A stretch of 64,000 nucleotides of DNA from JBMNGO01 sp050949885 (GCA_050949885.1 JBMNGO010000007.1:1-64000), one strand, 5' to 3'. Positions 1 to 8,570 are shown, counted from the first letter of the stretch. Program-made: numbers and translations. The notes: generated by a model not told the origin, from the sequence alone.

Positions 1-11
1 TCTGACGTGAA

Positions 12-296
12 TTACAATAAGTCGGGCTCATCCACGCCAAGTATATCACAAAGAGCATTATTAACTGCTATCCTGAAATCATCATCCGATATGTCGTTGG
101 CTTGAGCATATTCGACGGTATCATCAATAGTGCTGGCGAATTTCCGCGCTAAAAGTACATTCTCCCTTTCCATCATTGGAAAATGCTCAATAACATAACC
201 TGAATAATCTAGTTCAAAATGATCCCTCGATATCTTTCCGTCAGCGAAATCAGAGACAAAGTCTATCATAAACGCTGTATGTTTCCCAACCTTCAT
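12..296 (-). CDS. small acidic hypothetical protein, IS66 passenger candidate
   Basis: A 94-residue soluble, acidic protein of a family I do not recognise. Its ATG overlaps the stop codon of the IS66 transposase by one base (TAATG), an arrangement that usually gives translational coupling. It lies inside the IS because the left end has not been reached. There are no membrane segments, signal peptide or cysteine clusters. The C-terminus is rich in Asp/Glu (DISDDDF, VDEPDLL). The coupling suggests a passenger or accessory protein of this IS branch rather than a host gene. The function is unknown. Confidence 0.7.
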   Translation of the reverse strand: MKVGKHTAFMIDFVSDFADGKISRDHFELDYSGYVIEHFPMMERENVLLARKFASTIDDTVEYAQANDISDDDFRIAVNNALCDILGVDEPDLL

Positions 297-1897
297 TAAT
301 CTTCCTCCCAGGCATATTTTTCAGGTTTTGTTTCCTTGGGCTCCGGTATAATTACCTTCTGGGGTAATGCTGCACTACCGGGAAGCAAATCATCAATTGT
401 GGAGGCATAGCCAGGTTTACCAAGGTTAGGGGCATTAGTGAAAATCCACGCCAAATATTCAAATGGATTCAGGCCGTTTTCCCTGGCGGTCACAACAAGA
501 CTATAATATACTGCGCTGGCTCTCGCACCGTTTGGCGTGTTGTTGAAAAGCCAGTTCTTACGCCCGATAACAAAAGGCTTAATGCTACGCTCCGCCCGGT
601 TATTCGATATTTCCAGACGCCCATCCAGTAAATATCGTTCAAGATATTTGCGCTGGGATTGCGCATAATACGCTGCTTTGCCAAGAAGGGTATTGGGCAG
701 GGCATTCAAGTGTTCAATCCAGTTGTAAAATTCATCTATCAGCGGCCTAGACAGCCTTTCACGCTCTTTAAGCCGATTTTCAGGGGTCAACAAAGCGAAC
801 TGTTTCTCGAAATAGAACAGTCTGTCGCAATAGCTGACTCCTCTTGCTGCATTGGAATCCGCTTGCTTGTCCTTTGGCAGGGTTTTCAGCGCATCAAAAA
901 ATTTTCGTCGCAGGTGGCTCCAGCAACCAACAACTATAATTTTTTCGGGCAGTTTGTGATACCCGCTATATCCGTCCGCGTGAAGATATCCTTTGAAATC
1001 TTTTAAAAACGTTTGCGGATGTATAGGCTTTCTATCGGGTTGATAGTCATAAAGTACGATCTGCTGTTTGGCCTCTCCGCTGGTGCGGTACAACCACATG
1101 TAACTCTTTGACTGTGCCGCTTTCCCAGGTTCTTTCAATACCTGAATAGTCGTCTCATCTGCATGAAGTACTTCGTGCTTACATAATCTACGCTTCAGCT
1201 CTTCATATATCGGTTCTAGCCAGGCCTCACTGGCTTTGATCAGCCAATTTGACATAGTCTGCCGGGAAAGCAGAATGCCATTTTGTTTCCACTCCTGCTC
1301 CTGTCGGTACAGTGGCGATGCCATCATAAATTTCTGCACTGCTATATGGGCAATTGTTTCAGGTGCGGCGAATCCACCTTTTATGACGGGTTCTGGCATA
1401 TCTGCCTTAACGATAGGAACATGATCGGAAGTCTCTTCACAGTTCCGGCAGGCATAAATATGTTGCACATGACGAGTAATTATGGCTTTGGCAGGTATTA
1501 TCTTTAGTTCTTCGCGGATTTCTTTTCCCATTGTATGCATATCGCTGCCGCATTCCGGGCATATACACTCTTCAGCCGACAACTGGTGTTCAATTATCTC
1601 AATAGGTAATTCCTTGGGCAATTTGTCAGTTGTTAGACGTGTCCGTTTGCGGTAATGGGCTTTTACTTCGGCAATTTTGGGTTCCGGTATGGTCATATCC
1701 GCATGTGATTCGGCTTCGTTGAATAAAGACAATTGCAAGCTATCAGTTTTTTCGCTTGATGTCCCAAATTGCTTATGCTTTGCTAGACGAATTTGTGACA
1801 TTAACCACTCTAACTGTTTCTCTAATTCAGCGATCTTACGATCCTTTTCTTCAATTATACCAAGCAGTTTTTCTGCTGAAATTTCCTGTGTTTCCAT
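296..1897 (-). CDS. tnpC: IS66 family transposase TnpC
   Basis: DDE-type transposase of 533 residues, full length for the family, which cuts and joins the element ends. The N-terminus is a leucine-rich coiled coil (about residues 10-40) followed by the FGTSSEK motif. A zinc-finger-like segment with CPECG and CRNCE lies near residues 113-155. The catalytic core includes HADETT (about 245), HADGYSGY (about 308) and the C-terminal signature NNRAERSIKPFVIGRKNW. It is the last of the three standard IS66 genes and is followed by a coupled passenger ORF. No frameshift or internal stop is seen, so it may be active. Confidence 0.96.
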   Translation of the reverse strand: METQEISAEKLLGIIEEKDRKIAELEKQLEWLMSQIRLAKHKQFGTSSEKTDSLQLSLFNEAESHADMTIPEPKIAEVKAHYRKRTRLTTDKLPKELPIEIIEHQLSAEECICPECGSDMHTMGKEIREELKIIPAKAIITRHVQHIYACRNCEETSDHVPIVKADMPEPVIKGGFAAPETIAHIAVQKFMMASPLYRQEQEWKQNGILLSRQTMSNWLIKASEAWLEPIYEELKRRLCKHEVLHADETTIQVLKEPGKAAQSKSYMWLYRTSGEAKQQIVLYDYQPDRKPIHPQTFLKDFKGYLHADGYSGYHKLPEKIIVVGCWSHLRRKFFDALKTLPKDKQADSNAARGVSYCDRLFYFEKQFALLTPENRLKERERLSRPLIDEFYNWIEHLNALPNTLLGKAAYYAQSQRKYLERYLLDGRLEISNNRAERSIKPFVIGRKNWLFNNTPNGARASAVYYSLVVTARENGLNPFEYLAWIFTNAPNLGKPGYASTIDDLLPGSAALPQKVIIPEPKETKPEKYAWEED

Positions 1898-1971
1898 AAG
1901 AAAATTATACCAGAAAAACTGCTAAAAAGCTAGATCTTATGGGCTTTTAAGCCCTTTTTATGATATCTATT

Positions 1972-2322
1972 TTAAGAAATTTGCCGCTCTAATACTTCGT
2001 TCCTCTTAAGCTTTTTCTCTAGTTTCGCACCTTCTATTAGGTATGATAGTTCTTTGGCATCAAGCACCATAGTAGCGGCATCTCCTTTTGCTGGCCAGCG
2101 AAAATGCCCACGTTCCAGGCGCTTGAAATACAGCCAGAATCCATCGCCGTCCCATTCCAGGATTTTTATCCTATCCCGATTCCGGTTGCAAAAGACAAAC
2201 AGCGCCTCCGAAAACGGATCAAGGGAAAAGCTTTCTTTAACCAGGGTCATTAGGCCGTTAATCGATTTCCTCATATCTGTATATCCACAGCATAGGTATA
2301 CAGGTTTTTGGCCCCATCTCAT
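1972..2322 (-). CDS. tnpB: IS66 family accessory protein TnpB
   Basis: A 116-residue IS66 Orf2 protein, needed with TnpA and TnpC for transposition; its biochemical role is unsettled. The family signature is clear: GYTDMRKSINGL near the N-terminus, then FCNRNRDRIKIL and WDGDGFWLYFKRLERG. Its ATG overlaps the tnpA stop by one base (TAATG), so the two genes are translationally coupled. It is intact and of normal length. Confidence 0.95.
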   Translation of the reverse strand: MRWGQKPVYLCCGYTDMRKSINGLMTLVKESFSLDPFSEALFVFCNRNRDRIKILEWDGDGFWLYFKRLERGHFRWPAKGDAATMVLDAKELSYLIEGAKLEKKLKRNEVLERQIS

Positions 2323-2669
2323 TACAGCACCCTCAATACGCGGCAGACTTTTTTTAATAGTTCTGGATCAGTACTTTCATCCACGGTAATACGACATCCG
2401 CCCACTTCAATATCCAGCGTGGATTTTACTTTTTGGTCTTGGCCAAGTTGTATCCATCCTTCTGGAATATAGTTAACAGGCTTTTCTAGCTTTGCGAGCT
2501 CTGCACATGCTGCCTTACGCAGCTTCCTTTGCCAGTAAAAGAAGGCGTTTCTGCTTATCCCTGTTGACTCACAGAATTCCTTAATGCTTTGCCCGCTATT
2601 CTGCTGTTCTTGTATCACTTTCATCCAGTGTAATAATCGGTATTCCGCAGTAACCTTTTGTGTGTCCAT
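2322..2669 (-). CDS. tnpA: IS66 family accessory protein TnpA
   Basis: A 115-residue IS66 Orf1 protein, first gene of the element. The N-terminal half is a helix-turn-helix of the transposase-8 type (QSIKEFCESTGISRNAFFYWQ, about residues 28-48), likely for binding the IS ends. The C-terminal half is a small variable domain ending in LLKKVCRVL. The stretch from 2670 to 2800 upstream holds the right terminal repeat and probably the IS promoter. It is coupled to tnpB by a one-base overlap. Confidence 0.93.
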   Translation of the reverse strand: MDTQKVTAEYRLLHWMKVIQEQQNSGQSIKEFCESTGISRNAFFYWQRKLRKAACAELAKLEKPVNYIPEGWIQLGQDQKVKSTLDIEVGGCRITVDESTDPELLKKVCRVLRVL

Positions 2670-2796
2670 ACAATCACTCCGTTTTCGTGTTGAATTAGTT
2701 GGCCTACTTTTTAAACTTTTTCAACTTTTTCAACCTTGTCATCGTGATTGTACAACTTTTTGTACTGCTAAAGCCACGTCACGATTTATTTGACGC

Positions 2797-3738
2797 TTAC
2801 TTTTGATTATGTCTAAAGGCAAACATATCACCACTTATACATATATCTCCACCAAGCCAAGCCAAAGGTTTACATACATCTTCAATATTCTCACTTACAC
2901 CTGCAATGAGTACATCTCCCTTTTTAGCCTTTTTCAGTTTTTTTGATTGGTCTAATGAAACAAATGATATTGTTTCATTAGCGCTTGTACCATAGTAAGT
3001 ATGTAGTTGTCCGTAATGAATACATGGAAAACCTTCTTCTACAAAATCAGATTTTAATAATCCACTTCCTCTTATTAATTTTCCAATCTCCCCCAAAGTC
3101 TTCCACTCTACCTCATCCCCAAACGTCAACAACAAATCCCTATAATACTCATACTGCTTTCTTCTTGCTGTAAGCTCTGCTGTAAGCTCTGCTGTAAGCT
3201 CTGCTGTAAGCTCTGTGAAATTGTCCAGAATACGGACAATTTCCTGCTGAACAGGTAGAGGGGGAAGGGGTATAGGGAAACTTCTAATAATTTTTGCGTT
3301 AATATTTGACTGTGAACCTTGCCCAAGTGCTTTCAGCTCATTGTAATTATTCGCAAGCCAATAATAGACATATCGATATAAAGCTTTGTTTTTATCTACC
3401 TGAAGGTTGCAACAAGCTTGATTTGTTGTTAAGGGTATTTTATTGATTGCAACTTTTGCAGCTGTTGCTCCATACATTGCTACGATAACACAGTTCTTGG
3501 GGATCCATTTTGCAGAAGAATTATTAAGTCCTTCTTCGGTAATTTTTATACCTGTATCTAAAATGTCAACCCAATCGACCTCTTGTGTCCGTAACCATGC
3601 AATATCTCCGCCATAATAATCACTTCTAGATGTGTTTGGCGTACCACCTGACGAAATTTTAGTACAAACATTCTCAATTGTTGTATATTCTACTCCATCT
3701 GGACAAAGTTCAGCAATCAATTCATCCAATTTACTCAT
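2797..3738 (-). pseudogene. hsdS: type I restriction-modification specificity subunit HsdS, cut by IS66
   Basis: HsdS chooses the DNA target of the type I methylase/restriction complex. The 313 residues seen hold the first target-recognition domain (about 1-165), the central conserved helix with four ELTA repeats (about 174-190), and the start of the second recognition domain. The frame ends HNQK and then a TAA supplied by the end of the IS (GTAAGCG). About a quarter of a typical roughly 400-residue HsdS is missing. RBS gaggtggg precedes the ATG, and the gene overlaps hsdM by 4 bp (ATGA). A shortened HsdS might still pair with HsdM as a half-subunit, but a full bipartite target is unlikely. 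hsdR is not in the window and would be expected left of the IS. Confidence 0.92.
3166..3213 (-). repeat. four tandem 12-bp repeats encoding the HsdS spacer (ELTA/TAEL)
   Basis: Four exact copies of tgctgtaagctc (top strand) encode TAEL-type tetrapeptides between the two recognition domains. In EcoR124I-type HsdS, two versus three TAEL repeats set the distance between the two halves of the recognition site. Copy number can change by slippage or recombination, so this is a specificity-switching tract. Confidence 0.93.
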
Positions 3739-5303
3739 TTGCCCACCTCAATTTCTGCAATAATCTTATCTATTTCTTCCCTTAAAATCTGCTCTCTCGC
3801 CACAATTTTTTCTATCTCAACATTGAGGGCAACAATATCAATCTTTTCTCTCGTATCCTCTTGTTCCACATATGTTGAAACAGACAGGTTATAATCCTCT
3901 TCAGCTATTTCACTGTTTGGCACAAGCCTAGCAAAATGCTCAATATCTTTTCTATCTTTGAATGCGTTAAGAATGGTCTCAATATTTTCCTGTGTTAGTT
4001 TGTTGTTATTCGTAACCTTGACAAATTCCTTTGAAGCATCGATAAATAAGGTGCTATTTTCTGATTTAGACTTTTTCAGGACCATAATGCAGGTAGCAAT
4101 GCTGGTACCATAAAACAAGTTATCCGGTAACTGAATGATACAGTCGATATAGTTATTGTCAATCAGGTACTGCCTGATTTTCTTTTCAGCGCCTCCGCGG
4201 TACATTACACCGGGGAAACAAACGATAGCCGCTGTTCCGTTTGTTGCAAGCCAAGAGAGACTATGCATAATAAAAGCAAGGTCTGCCTTAGACTTAGGAG
4301 CCAATACTCCCGCTGGAGAAAAACGGGGATCGTTAATCAAAATAGGATCATTGTCGCCCTTCCATTTAATAGAGTAAGGTGGATTTGATACAATGGCTTC
4401 AAAAGGCTCATCATCCCAATGTTGCGGATCTGTTAGTGTGTCCCCAAGGGCAATATCAAATTTGTCATAATCAATATCGTGCAGGAACATATTAATTCTG
4501 CACAGGTTGTAGGTTGTAATGTTGATTTCTTGACCGAAGAAACCTTGACGTACATTTTCTTTTCCTAAGATTTTTGCAAACTTTAGCAGTAGAGAGCCAG
4601 AACCGCAGGCGGGGTCATATACCTTGTTGACTTCAGTTTTTCCTACTAATGTTAAGTGGGTAAGGAGTTCAGAAACCTCCTGCGGCGTATAGTATTCACC
4701 ACCACTTTTTCCTGCATTGGATGCATACATACCCATTAAAAACTCATAAGCATCACCGAATGCATCTATGGTATTGTCTTTGTAATCTCCCAGCTTCATT
4801 TCTCCAACAGAATTCATTAGCTTAACCAGCTTTTCATTACGCTTTACTACAGTGTTACCTAGCTTATTGCTGTTAACATCAATATCATCAAACAAGCCTT
4901 TGAAATTATCTTCACTCTCTGTTCCTTGGGCAGATGCTTCTATATTACTGAAAATCTGTTCTAGTGTTTCATTTAAGTTTTCATCGTCCTTTGCGCGAGC
5001 TCGGACATTTTCAAAAAGCTCACTGGGAAGAATAAAAAAGCCTTTTGTCTTAACCAAATCTTCTCGGGCTTGTTCTGCTTCCTCATCAGAAAGCTTTGCA
5101 TAGTCGAATTCAGTATTGCCTGCTTCCCATTCTCCGGCGTTAATATAGGCAGTAATATTTTCAGATATGTAGCGGTAAAACAGCATTCCTAGAACATATT
5201 GCTTAAAGTCCCATCCATCTACACTGCCTCTTAGATCATTTGCCATATTCCATATCGTGCGGTGTAATTCCGCCCGTTCCTGTTCTTTTCTGTTGTTTTC
5301 CAT
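3735..5303 (-). CDS. hsdM: type I restriction-modification DNA methyltransferase subunit HsdM
   Basis: N6-adenine methyltransferase subunit of a type I R-M system, acting with HsdS (M2S). The N-terminal HsdM helical domain (about 10-150) is followed by the SAM-binding motif DPACGSGSLL (about 229-238) and the catalytic NPPY motif (about 305-308). The 522-residue length is normal. I choose the ATG at 5303, preceded by gaaagga, over the TTG at 5324 that lies inside the Shine-Dalgarno region. It overlaps hsdS by 4 bp, and the small Xre gene ends only 4 bp upstream, so the three form one operon. The gene is intact and could still methylate if a working HsdS is supplied. Confidence 0.96.
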   Translation of the reverse strand: MENNRKEQERAELHRTIWNMANDLRGSVDGWDFKQYVLGMLFYRYISENITAYINAGEWEAGNTEFDYAKLSDEEAEQAREDLVKTKGFFILPSELFENVRARAKDDENLNETLEQIFSNIEASAQGTESEDNFKGLFDDIDVNSNKLGNTVVKRNEKLVKLMNSVGEMKLGDYKDNTIDAFGDAYEFLMGMYASNAGKSGGEYYTPQEVSELLTHLTLVGKTEVNKVYDPACGSGSLLLKFAKILGKENVRQGFFGQEINITTYNLCRINMFLHDIDYDKFDIALGDTLTDPQHWDDEPFEAIVSNPPYSIKWKGDNDPILINDPRFSPAGVLAPKSKADLAFIMHSLSWLATNGTAAIVCFPGVMYRGGAEKKIRQYLIDNNYIDCIIQLPDNLFYGTSIATCIMVLKKSKSENSTLFIDASKEFVKVTNNNKLTQENIETILNAFKDRKDIEHFARLVPNSEIAEEDYNLSVSTYVEQEDTREKIDIVALNVEIEKIVAREQILREEIDKIIAEIEVGK

Positions 5304-5307
5304 AACT

Positions 5308-5529
5308 CTACTTCCTTTCTTCAACCATATTAGGCACTAATTCCATGATATCTTTAAAATCAACGCCAAGTGCCGTACAAACCTTTACAAGAACATCCAT
5401 ACTGACATATTCGTTTTTAGAAAGCTTTGAAATTGACGATGGACTTATTCCCGCAGCAGCTTGCAAATCTTTCTTCTTCATATCGCGGTCTATCAACAAT
5501 TTCCAAAGCTTTTTATAGCTAACGGTCAT
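5308..5529 (-). CDS. small Xre/Cro-type helix-turn-helix regulator
   Basis: A 73-residue protein that is almost entirely one Cro/CI-type HTH domain: KKKDLQAAAGISPSSISKL forms the helix-turn-helix and VLVKVCTALGVDFKDIMEL the last helices. The start at 5529 has a good RBS (gaggtgacca); the longer frame reaching 5589 would start upstream of the likely -10 box. It sits directly before hsdM in the same operon, which suggests it controls R-M expression, much like a controller protein of type II systems. DNA binding is inferred from the fold only. Confidence 0.88.
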   Translation of the reverse strand: MTVSYKKLWKLLIDRDMKKKDLQAAAGISPSSISKLSKNEYVSMDVLVKVCTALGVDFKDIMELVPNMVEERK

Positions 5530-5559
5530 CTTGGTCACCTCTTTATATATGTTTTTTCC

Positions 5560-5565
5560 ATTATA
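5560..5565 (-). promoter_or_regulatory. likely -10 box of the xre-hsdM-hsdS operon
   Basis: Read on the minus strand this is TATAAT, 31 bp upstream of the Xre start codon and its RBS. The -35 region is not a good match, as expected for a regulated promoter. The region 5590-5760 upstream is AT-rich with no gene. Confidence 0.5.
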
Positions 5566-5763
5566 GCACATTTTCTTCAAAAATAACATGATAATTCTGT
5601 GTTTGTGAAGTAATTTTTCAATGTTAACAAAGATAATGATAGTTGTGTATGCCTTTATTTTTGATTTAAATAAATACTTTTAGACAAAAATGTCTGTAAG
5701 TCTATTTGTAAAACCAAAGGCAAAGTTATAACATTCAGCCTTCTTAAATTTAATACCACTTTC

Positions 5764-5777
5764 GCTCAAATTTGAGC
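5764..5777. promoter_or_regulatory. 14-bp perfect palindrome, possible operator
   Basis: GCTCAAATTTGAGC is a perfect dyad in an otherwise featureless AT-rich stretch between the R-M operon and the mobile element. It could be the binding site of the small Xre regulator, but it lies about 200 bp upstream of the presumed promoter. No second copy was noticed. Confidence 0.3.
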
Positions 5778-5792
5778 AAAAGCATAAACATT

Positions 5793-5837
5793 ACAGCCGT
5801 CTTTACCTTAGAAAAAAGACAGGCTGTTTTTTTATTT
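5793..5837 (+). terminator. intrinsic terminator
   Basis: acagccgtcttt and aaagacaggctgt form a stem of about 12 bp with one bulged base, followed by a run of seven T then atttt. It would stop rightward transcription just before the mobile element. No rightward gene precedes it in the window, so it may insulate the element or end a small transcript. Confidence 0.65.
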
Positions 5838-6000
5838 TAAGGGGTTCGAATCAATAGAATTCTTCGCTTATGGATGAGGAAGAAAATTATTTTCTAAAAT
5901 CCTCAACTAATGTGTTCTACCAAGGCTATAAGGTGAGAAGAAAAATAATCCCCCAATGAAAGCATAGTTTTTCTCTCACTGCTCCTTGACAACTGAATAC

Positions 6001-6121
6001 CCCGAAATGCAAGAGATACTTCAAGGTGAATATGCCATGACGATAATTCCGAGCGTATTCCTTGAAAGATAACGAGGTTGTGTCAAACAAGGCAAACCCT
6101 CTGGAACAGTAGCGTTTCGGG
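6001..6121 (+). promoter_or_regulatory. structured leader upstream of the element primase
   Basis: cccgaaatgc (6001-6010) pairs with gcgtttcggg (6112-6121), ten base pairs with one G-U. Inside it ttcaagg (6020-6026) pairs with ccttgaa (6060-6066). The stretch has no gene. It is preceded by ccttgacaactgaata and followed by a strong Shine-Dalgarno at 6137-6145. It could be a cis-acting leader RNA or a DNA structure used by the element. Confidence 0.45.
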
Positions 6122-6151
6122 TCATTTTTAACAGGCAAGGAGGTGAAATAA

Positions 6152-8476
6152 CTGAAACCACAATATGATAACTTGCCACAGATACTCAAAATTAAGCCAC
6201 AGTTTTGCTGTTGGAAATATGAAGAGCGAAGTGGTAGAAAAACCAAAGTTCCCTATAACCCAGTAACGAGAAAAAGGGCAAAAGCAGATCAGCGGAGTAC
6301 ATTTAAAGATTTTAGTTCGGCGGTAGCTGCTATAAGTGATTATGATGGTATCGGATTTTTGGTGGGTAATGACATATGTGTTATCGACTTAGATGATTGC
6401 TTTGATAGTGGTGGTAAGCTTAAGCCTGTTACCCAAATTGTTGTAGAGGCTTTTAGTGGTTGTTATATGGAACACAGTCCATCTGGAAAAGGGCTTCATA
6501 TTTTCTTTAAGGCCACTGGCTATGACTTTGACAAAACAAAATACTATATCAACAACAGAAAGCTGGGAGTTGAGGTCTATGTGGCTGGAGCAACAAACCG
6601 CTTTGTTACCGTAACAGGCAATGTATTTGTAGATGGTGATATACCGGAGAAATCGAATGAACTACAGATGATACTAGACAAGTATATGCTACGTCCTACC
6701 CCTGTGAAGCAACTACTGGATACAGAAAGCCAATCCTATCTGTCCGACAAGTCTGTTATTGAGAAGGCTTTAAAATCGGCAAATGGAGAAAGGTTCAAAG
6801 CATTATGGCAGGGAGATACGTCAGGTTATGCTTCTGCCAGTGAAGCTGATTTGGCACTTTGTGGTATGCTGGCATTTTGGTGTGGCAGGGATATTGGGCA
6901 GATGGACAGACTTTTCCAAAAAAGCGGCTTAATGCGGGATAAATGGAATAGACCACAGTCCGGCAGTACTTATGGAATGATAACCATAGAAAAAGCTATC
7001 GCAAATGCTACTGAAATATATAAACCAGGTGGTATACATTCATCAGCTACAGAAGATTTTGGTGAACGTTCCCTTGCTGGCTTTAAGCCTGAGAGTAACG
7101 ATCGCTACCCTTGGACGGATATCGGGGCAAGCAGGCTGTTTGCTGATTATTATAAGTCTTTTGCCCGCTATGTTCCTGAAAGGAAGATGTGGTTTTGCTA
7201 CGAGAATGGTATTTGGATTCCTGATGTTGGTAATCTCAAAGTAATGGAAATGTGTAAATCATTGGCTAACCAACTGCTAACCTATGCTTTGACTATTCAG
7301 GATGAACATCAAAGAAAGGCATACATTGACTATTGCCGAAAGTGGCAGTCAAGAAGATACCGAGAAACGGTGCTTAAGGATGCACAGAGCGTATATCCCA
7401 TATCAATGGCTGAATTTGACCAAGACCCGCAGATGCTCAACTGTTCCAATGGCACCTTGTTTTTAATATCCATGGATTTTCATCCCCACAACAGCGAGGA
7501 CAGACTCACAAAGATATCTGGTGTTAAATATGACCCGGAAGCAAAAAGTGAGCGATGGGATAGATTTATTCATGAGATTATGAGCGGAGATGAGGAAAAG
7601 GCAAAATTCCTCCAAAAAGCCTTTGGCTACAGTATCAGCGGAGACACTCGGTATGAATGCCTGTTTGTTCTCTATGGTGCTACAACTCGAAATGGTAAAG
7701 GTACGCTATGTGAGAGCATTCTTAAGGTATTAGGCAGTTATGGCTGTACCGCAAGGCCGGAGACTATCAGTCTTAAAAAGAACAATAACAGTTCAAGTCC
7801 AAGTGAAGATATTGCCCGGCTTGCAGGAGTACGCTTTGTGAATATCTCCGAACCTAGCAGAGGACTTGTCCTAAATGCTGCACAGGTAAAAAGCATGACA
7901 GGTGGTGACACCATTAACGCAAGGTTTCTACATGAGAATTCTTTTGACTTTTCACCAAAGTTTAAGCTGTATATCAACACCAATTATCTGCCCGTTATTA
8001 CGGATATGACACTGTTTTCAAGTGGCAGAGTGGTAATTATCCCTTTTGAACGACACTTTGATGAAAGCGAGCAGGATAAAAACTTAAAACGTGAATTCGC
8101 CAAACCAAAGAATCAGAGTGCTATCCTCAACTGGCTAATTGAAGGCTATCAGCTGTTAAAGAAGGAGGGCTTGATTTTACCTGATTCTGTTAAGACAGCA
8201 ACGGAGGCTTATAAACGTGACAGCGATAAAATAGCATTATTTTTCGAGGATGCCTTGGAGGAAAGTCCTAACAGTGAGGTGCGGACATCCGAAGTGTATG
8301 CCCGGTATCAGCGGTGGTGTAGTGCCAATGGATGTTATTCGGAGAATGCAAGAAACTTTAAACAAGCATTAACAGCTATTGCCCGTGTAGAACGGAAACG
8401 ACCACGTTCTGGTGGTGGAATGACCACAATGCTTATCGGATATAAGCTGACTGAAGAAGAATTTCTTCTTATTTAA
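6152..8476 (+). CDS. phage/plasmid primase-helicase, P4 family
   Basis: A 774-residue replication protein combining an N-terminal primase-polymerase-like domain with a C-terminal superfamily 3 helicase. The first domain (about 1-170) has an acidic DLDDCF motif near residue 80 and SPSGKGLHIFF. A D5_N-type region follows, then the helicase with Walker A GATTRNGKGT (about 508-517) and a C-terminal winged-helix-like tail. The best start is CTG at 6152: aaggaggtg lies six bases upstream, and no ATG in this frame is close. The next in-frame start, TTG 6173, is too far from that site. It likely starts replication of the excised element at the repeat cluster just downstream. Confidence 0.9.
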   Translation: MKPQYDNLPQILKIKPQFCCWKYEERSGRKTKVPYNPVTRKRAKADQRSTFKDFSSAVAAISDYDGIGFLVGNDICVIDLDDCFDSGGKLKPVTQIVVEAFSGCYMEHSPSGKGLHIFFKATGYDFDKTKYYINNRKLGVEVYVAGATNRFVTVTGNVFVDGDIPEKSNELQMILDKYMLRPTPVKQLLDTESQSYLSDKSVIEKALKSANGERFKALWQGDTSGYASASEADLALCGMLAFWCGRDIGQMDRLFQKSGLMRDKWNRPQSGSTYGMITIEKAIANATEIYKPGGIHSSATEDFGERSLAGFKPESNDRYPWTDIGASRLFADYYKSFARYVPERKMWFCYENGIWIPDVGNLKVMEMCKSLANQLLTYALTIQDEHQRKAYIDYCRKWQSRRYRETVLKDAQSVYPISMAEFDQDPQMLNCSNGTLFLISMDFHPHNSEDRLTKISGVKYDPEAKSERWDRFIHEIMSGDEEKAKFLQKAFGYSISGDTRYECLFVLYGATTRNGKGTLCESILKVLGSYGCTARPETISLKKNNNSSSPSEDIARLAGVRFVNISEPSRGLVLNAAQVKSMTGGDTINARFLHENSFDFSPKFKLYINTNYLPVITDMTLFSSGRVVIIPFERHFDESEQDKNLKREFAKPKNQSAILNWLIEGYQLLKKEGLILPDSVKTATEAYKRDSDKIALFFEDALEESPNSEVRTSEVYARYQRWCSANGCYSENARNFKQALTAIARVERKRPRSGGGMTTMLIGYKLTEEEFLLI

Positions 8477-8482
8477 ACACAG

Positions 8483-8570
8483 TGTAGCAGCTTGTAGCAA
8501 GAAAAACAGGTTATATAAAAAATCACTCTCGTATAGAGAGTTTAGTTTTTACCTGCTACATCTTGCTACA
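8483..8570. other. origin-like cluster of phased inverted repeats
   Basis: TGTAGCA occurs at 8483 and 8493, exactly 10 bp apart. Its reverse complement TGCTACA occurs at 8554 and 8564, also 10 bp apart. Between them sits a hairpin, ACTCTC-gtata-GAGAGT (8525-8541), flanked by CAGGT and ACCTG. It lies 6 bp past the primase-helicase stop. P4-type primases bind short repeats near their genes, so this is a plausible replication origin of the element. A complex terminator is the main alternative. Confidence 0.5.

Larger units (their letters stand above)
1..2800 (-). mobile_element. IS66-family insertion sequence, left end outside window
   Basis: Leftward-reading tnpA, tnpB and tnpC plus a small downstream gene fill this stretch. 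The right end is visible at 2791-2800, where the top strand ends tgacgcttac; read inward this is GTAAGCGTCA, and IS66 ends start with GTAA. The element breaks hsdS, whose reading frame runs straight into this end. The expected 8-bp target duplication would be ttttgatt (2801-2808) with its partner beyond position 1. No matching left terminal repeat is seen in the first bases, so the element continues outside the window. Confidence 0.85.

Noticed and set aside
3166..3213. Tandem repeats considered as a CRISPR remnant
   Set aside because: Repeats are directly adjacent without spacers and in frame in hsdS.
3126..3326. Leftward frame with QSLQQ repeats
   Set aside because: It is a shadow of the 12-bp repeat tract in hsdS read in another frame.
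5841..5850. ggttcgaatc resembling a tRNA T-loop, possible attachment site in a tRNA
   Set aside because: No acceptor, D or anticodon arms can be built upstream, and large serine recombinases do not usually target tRNA genes.
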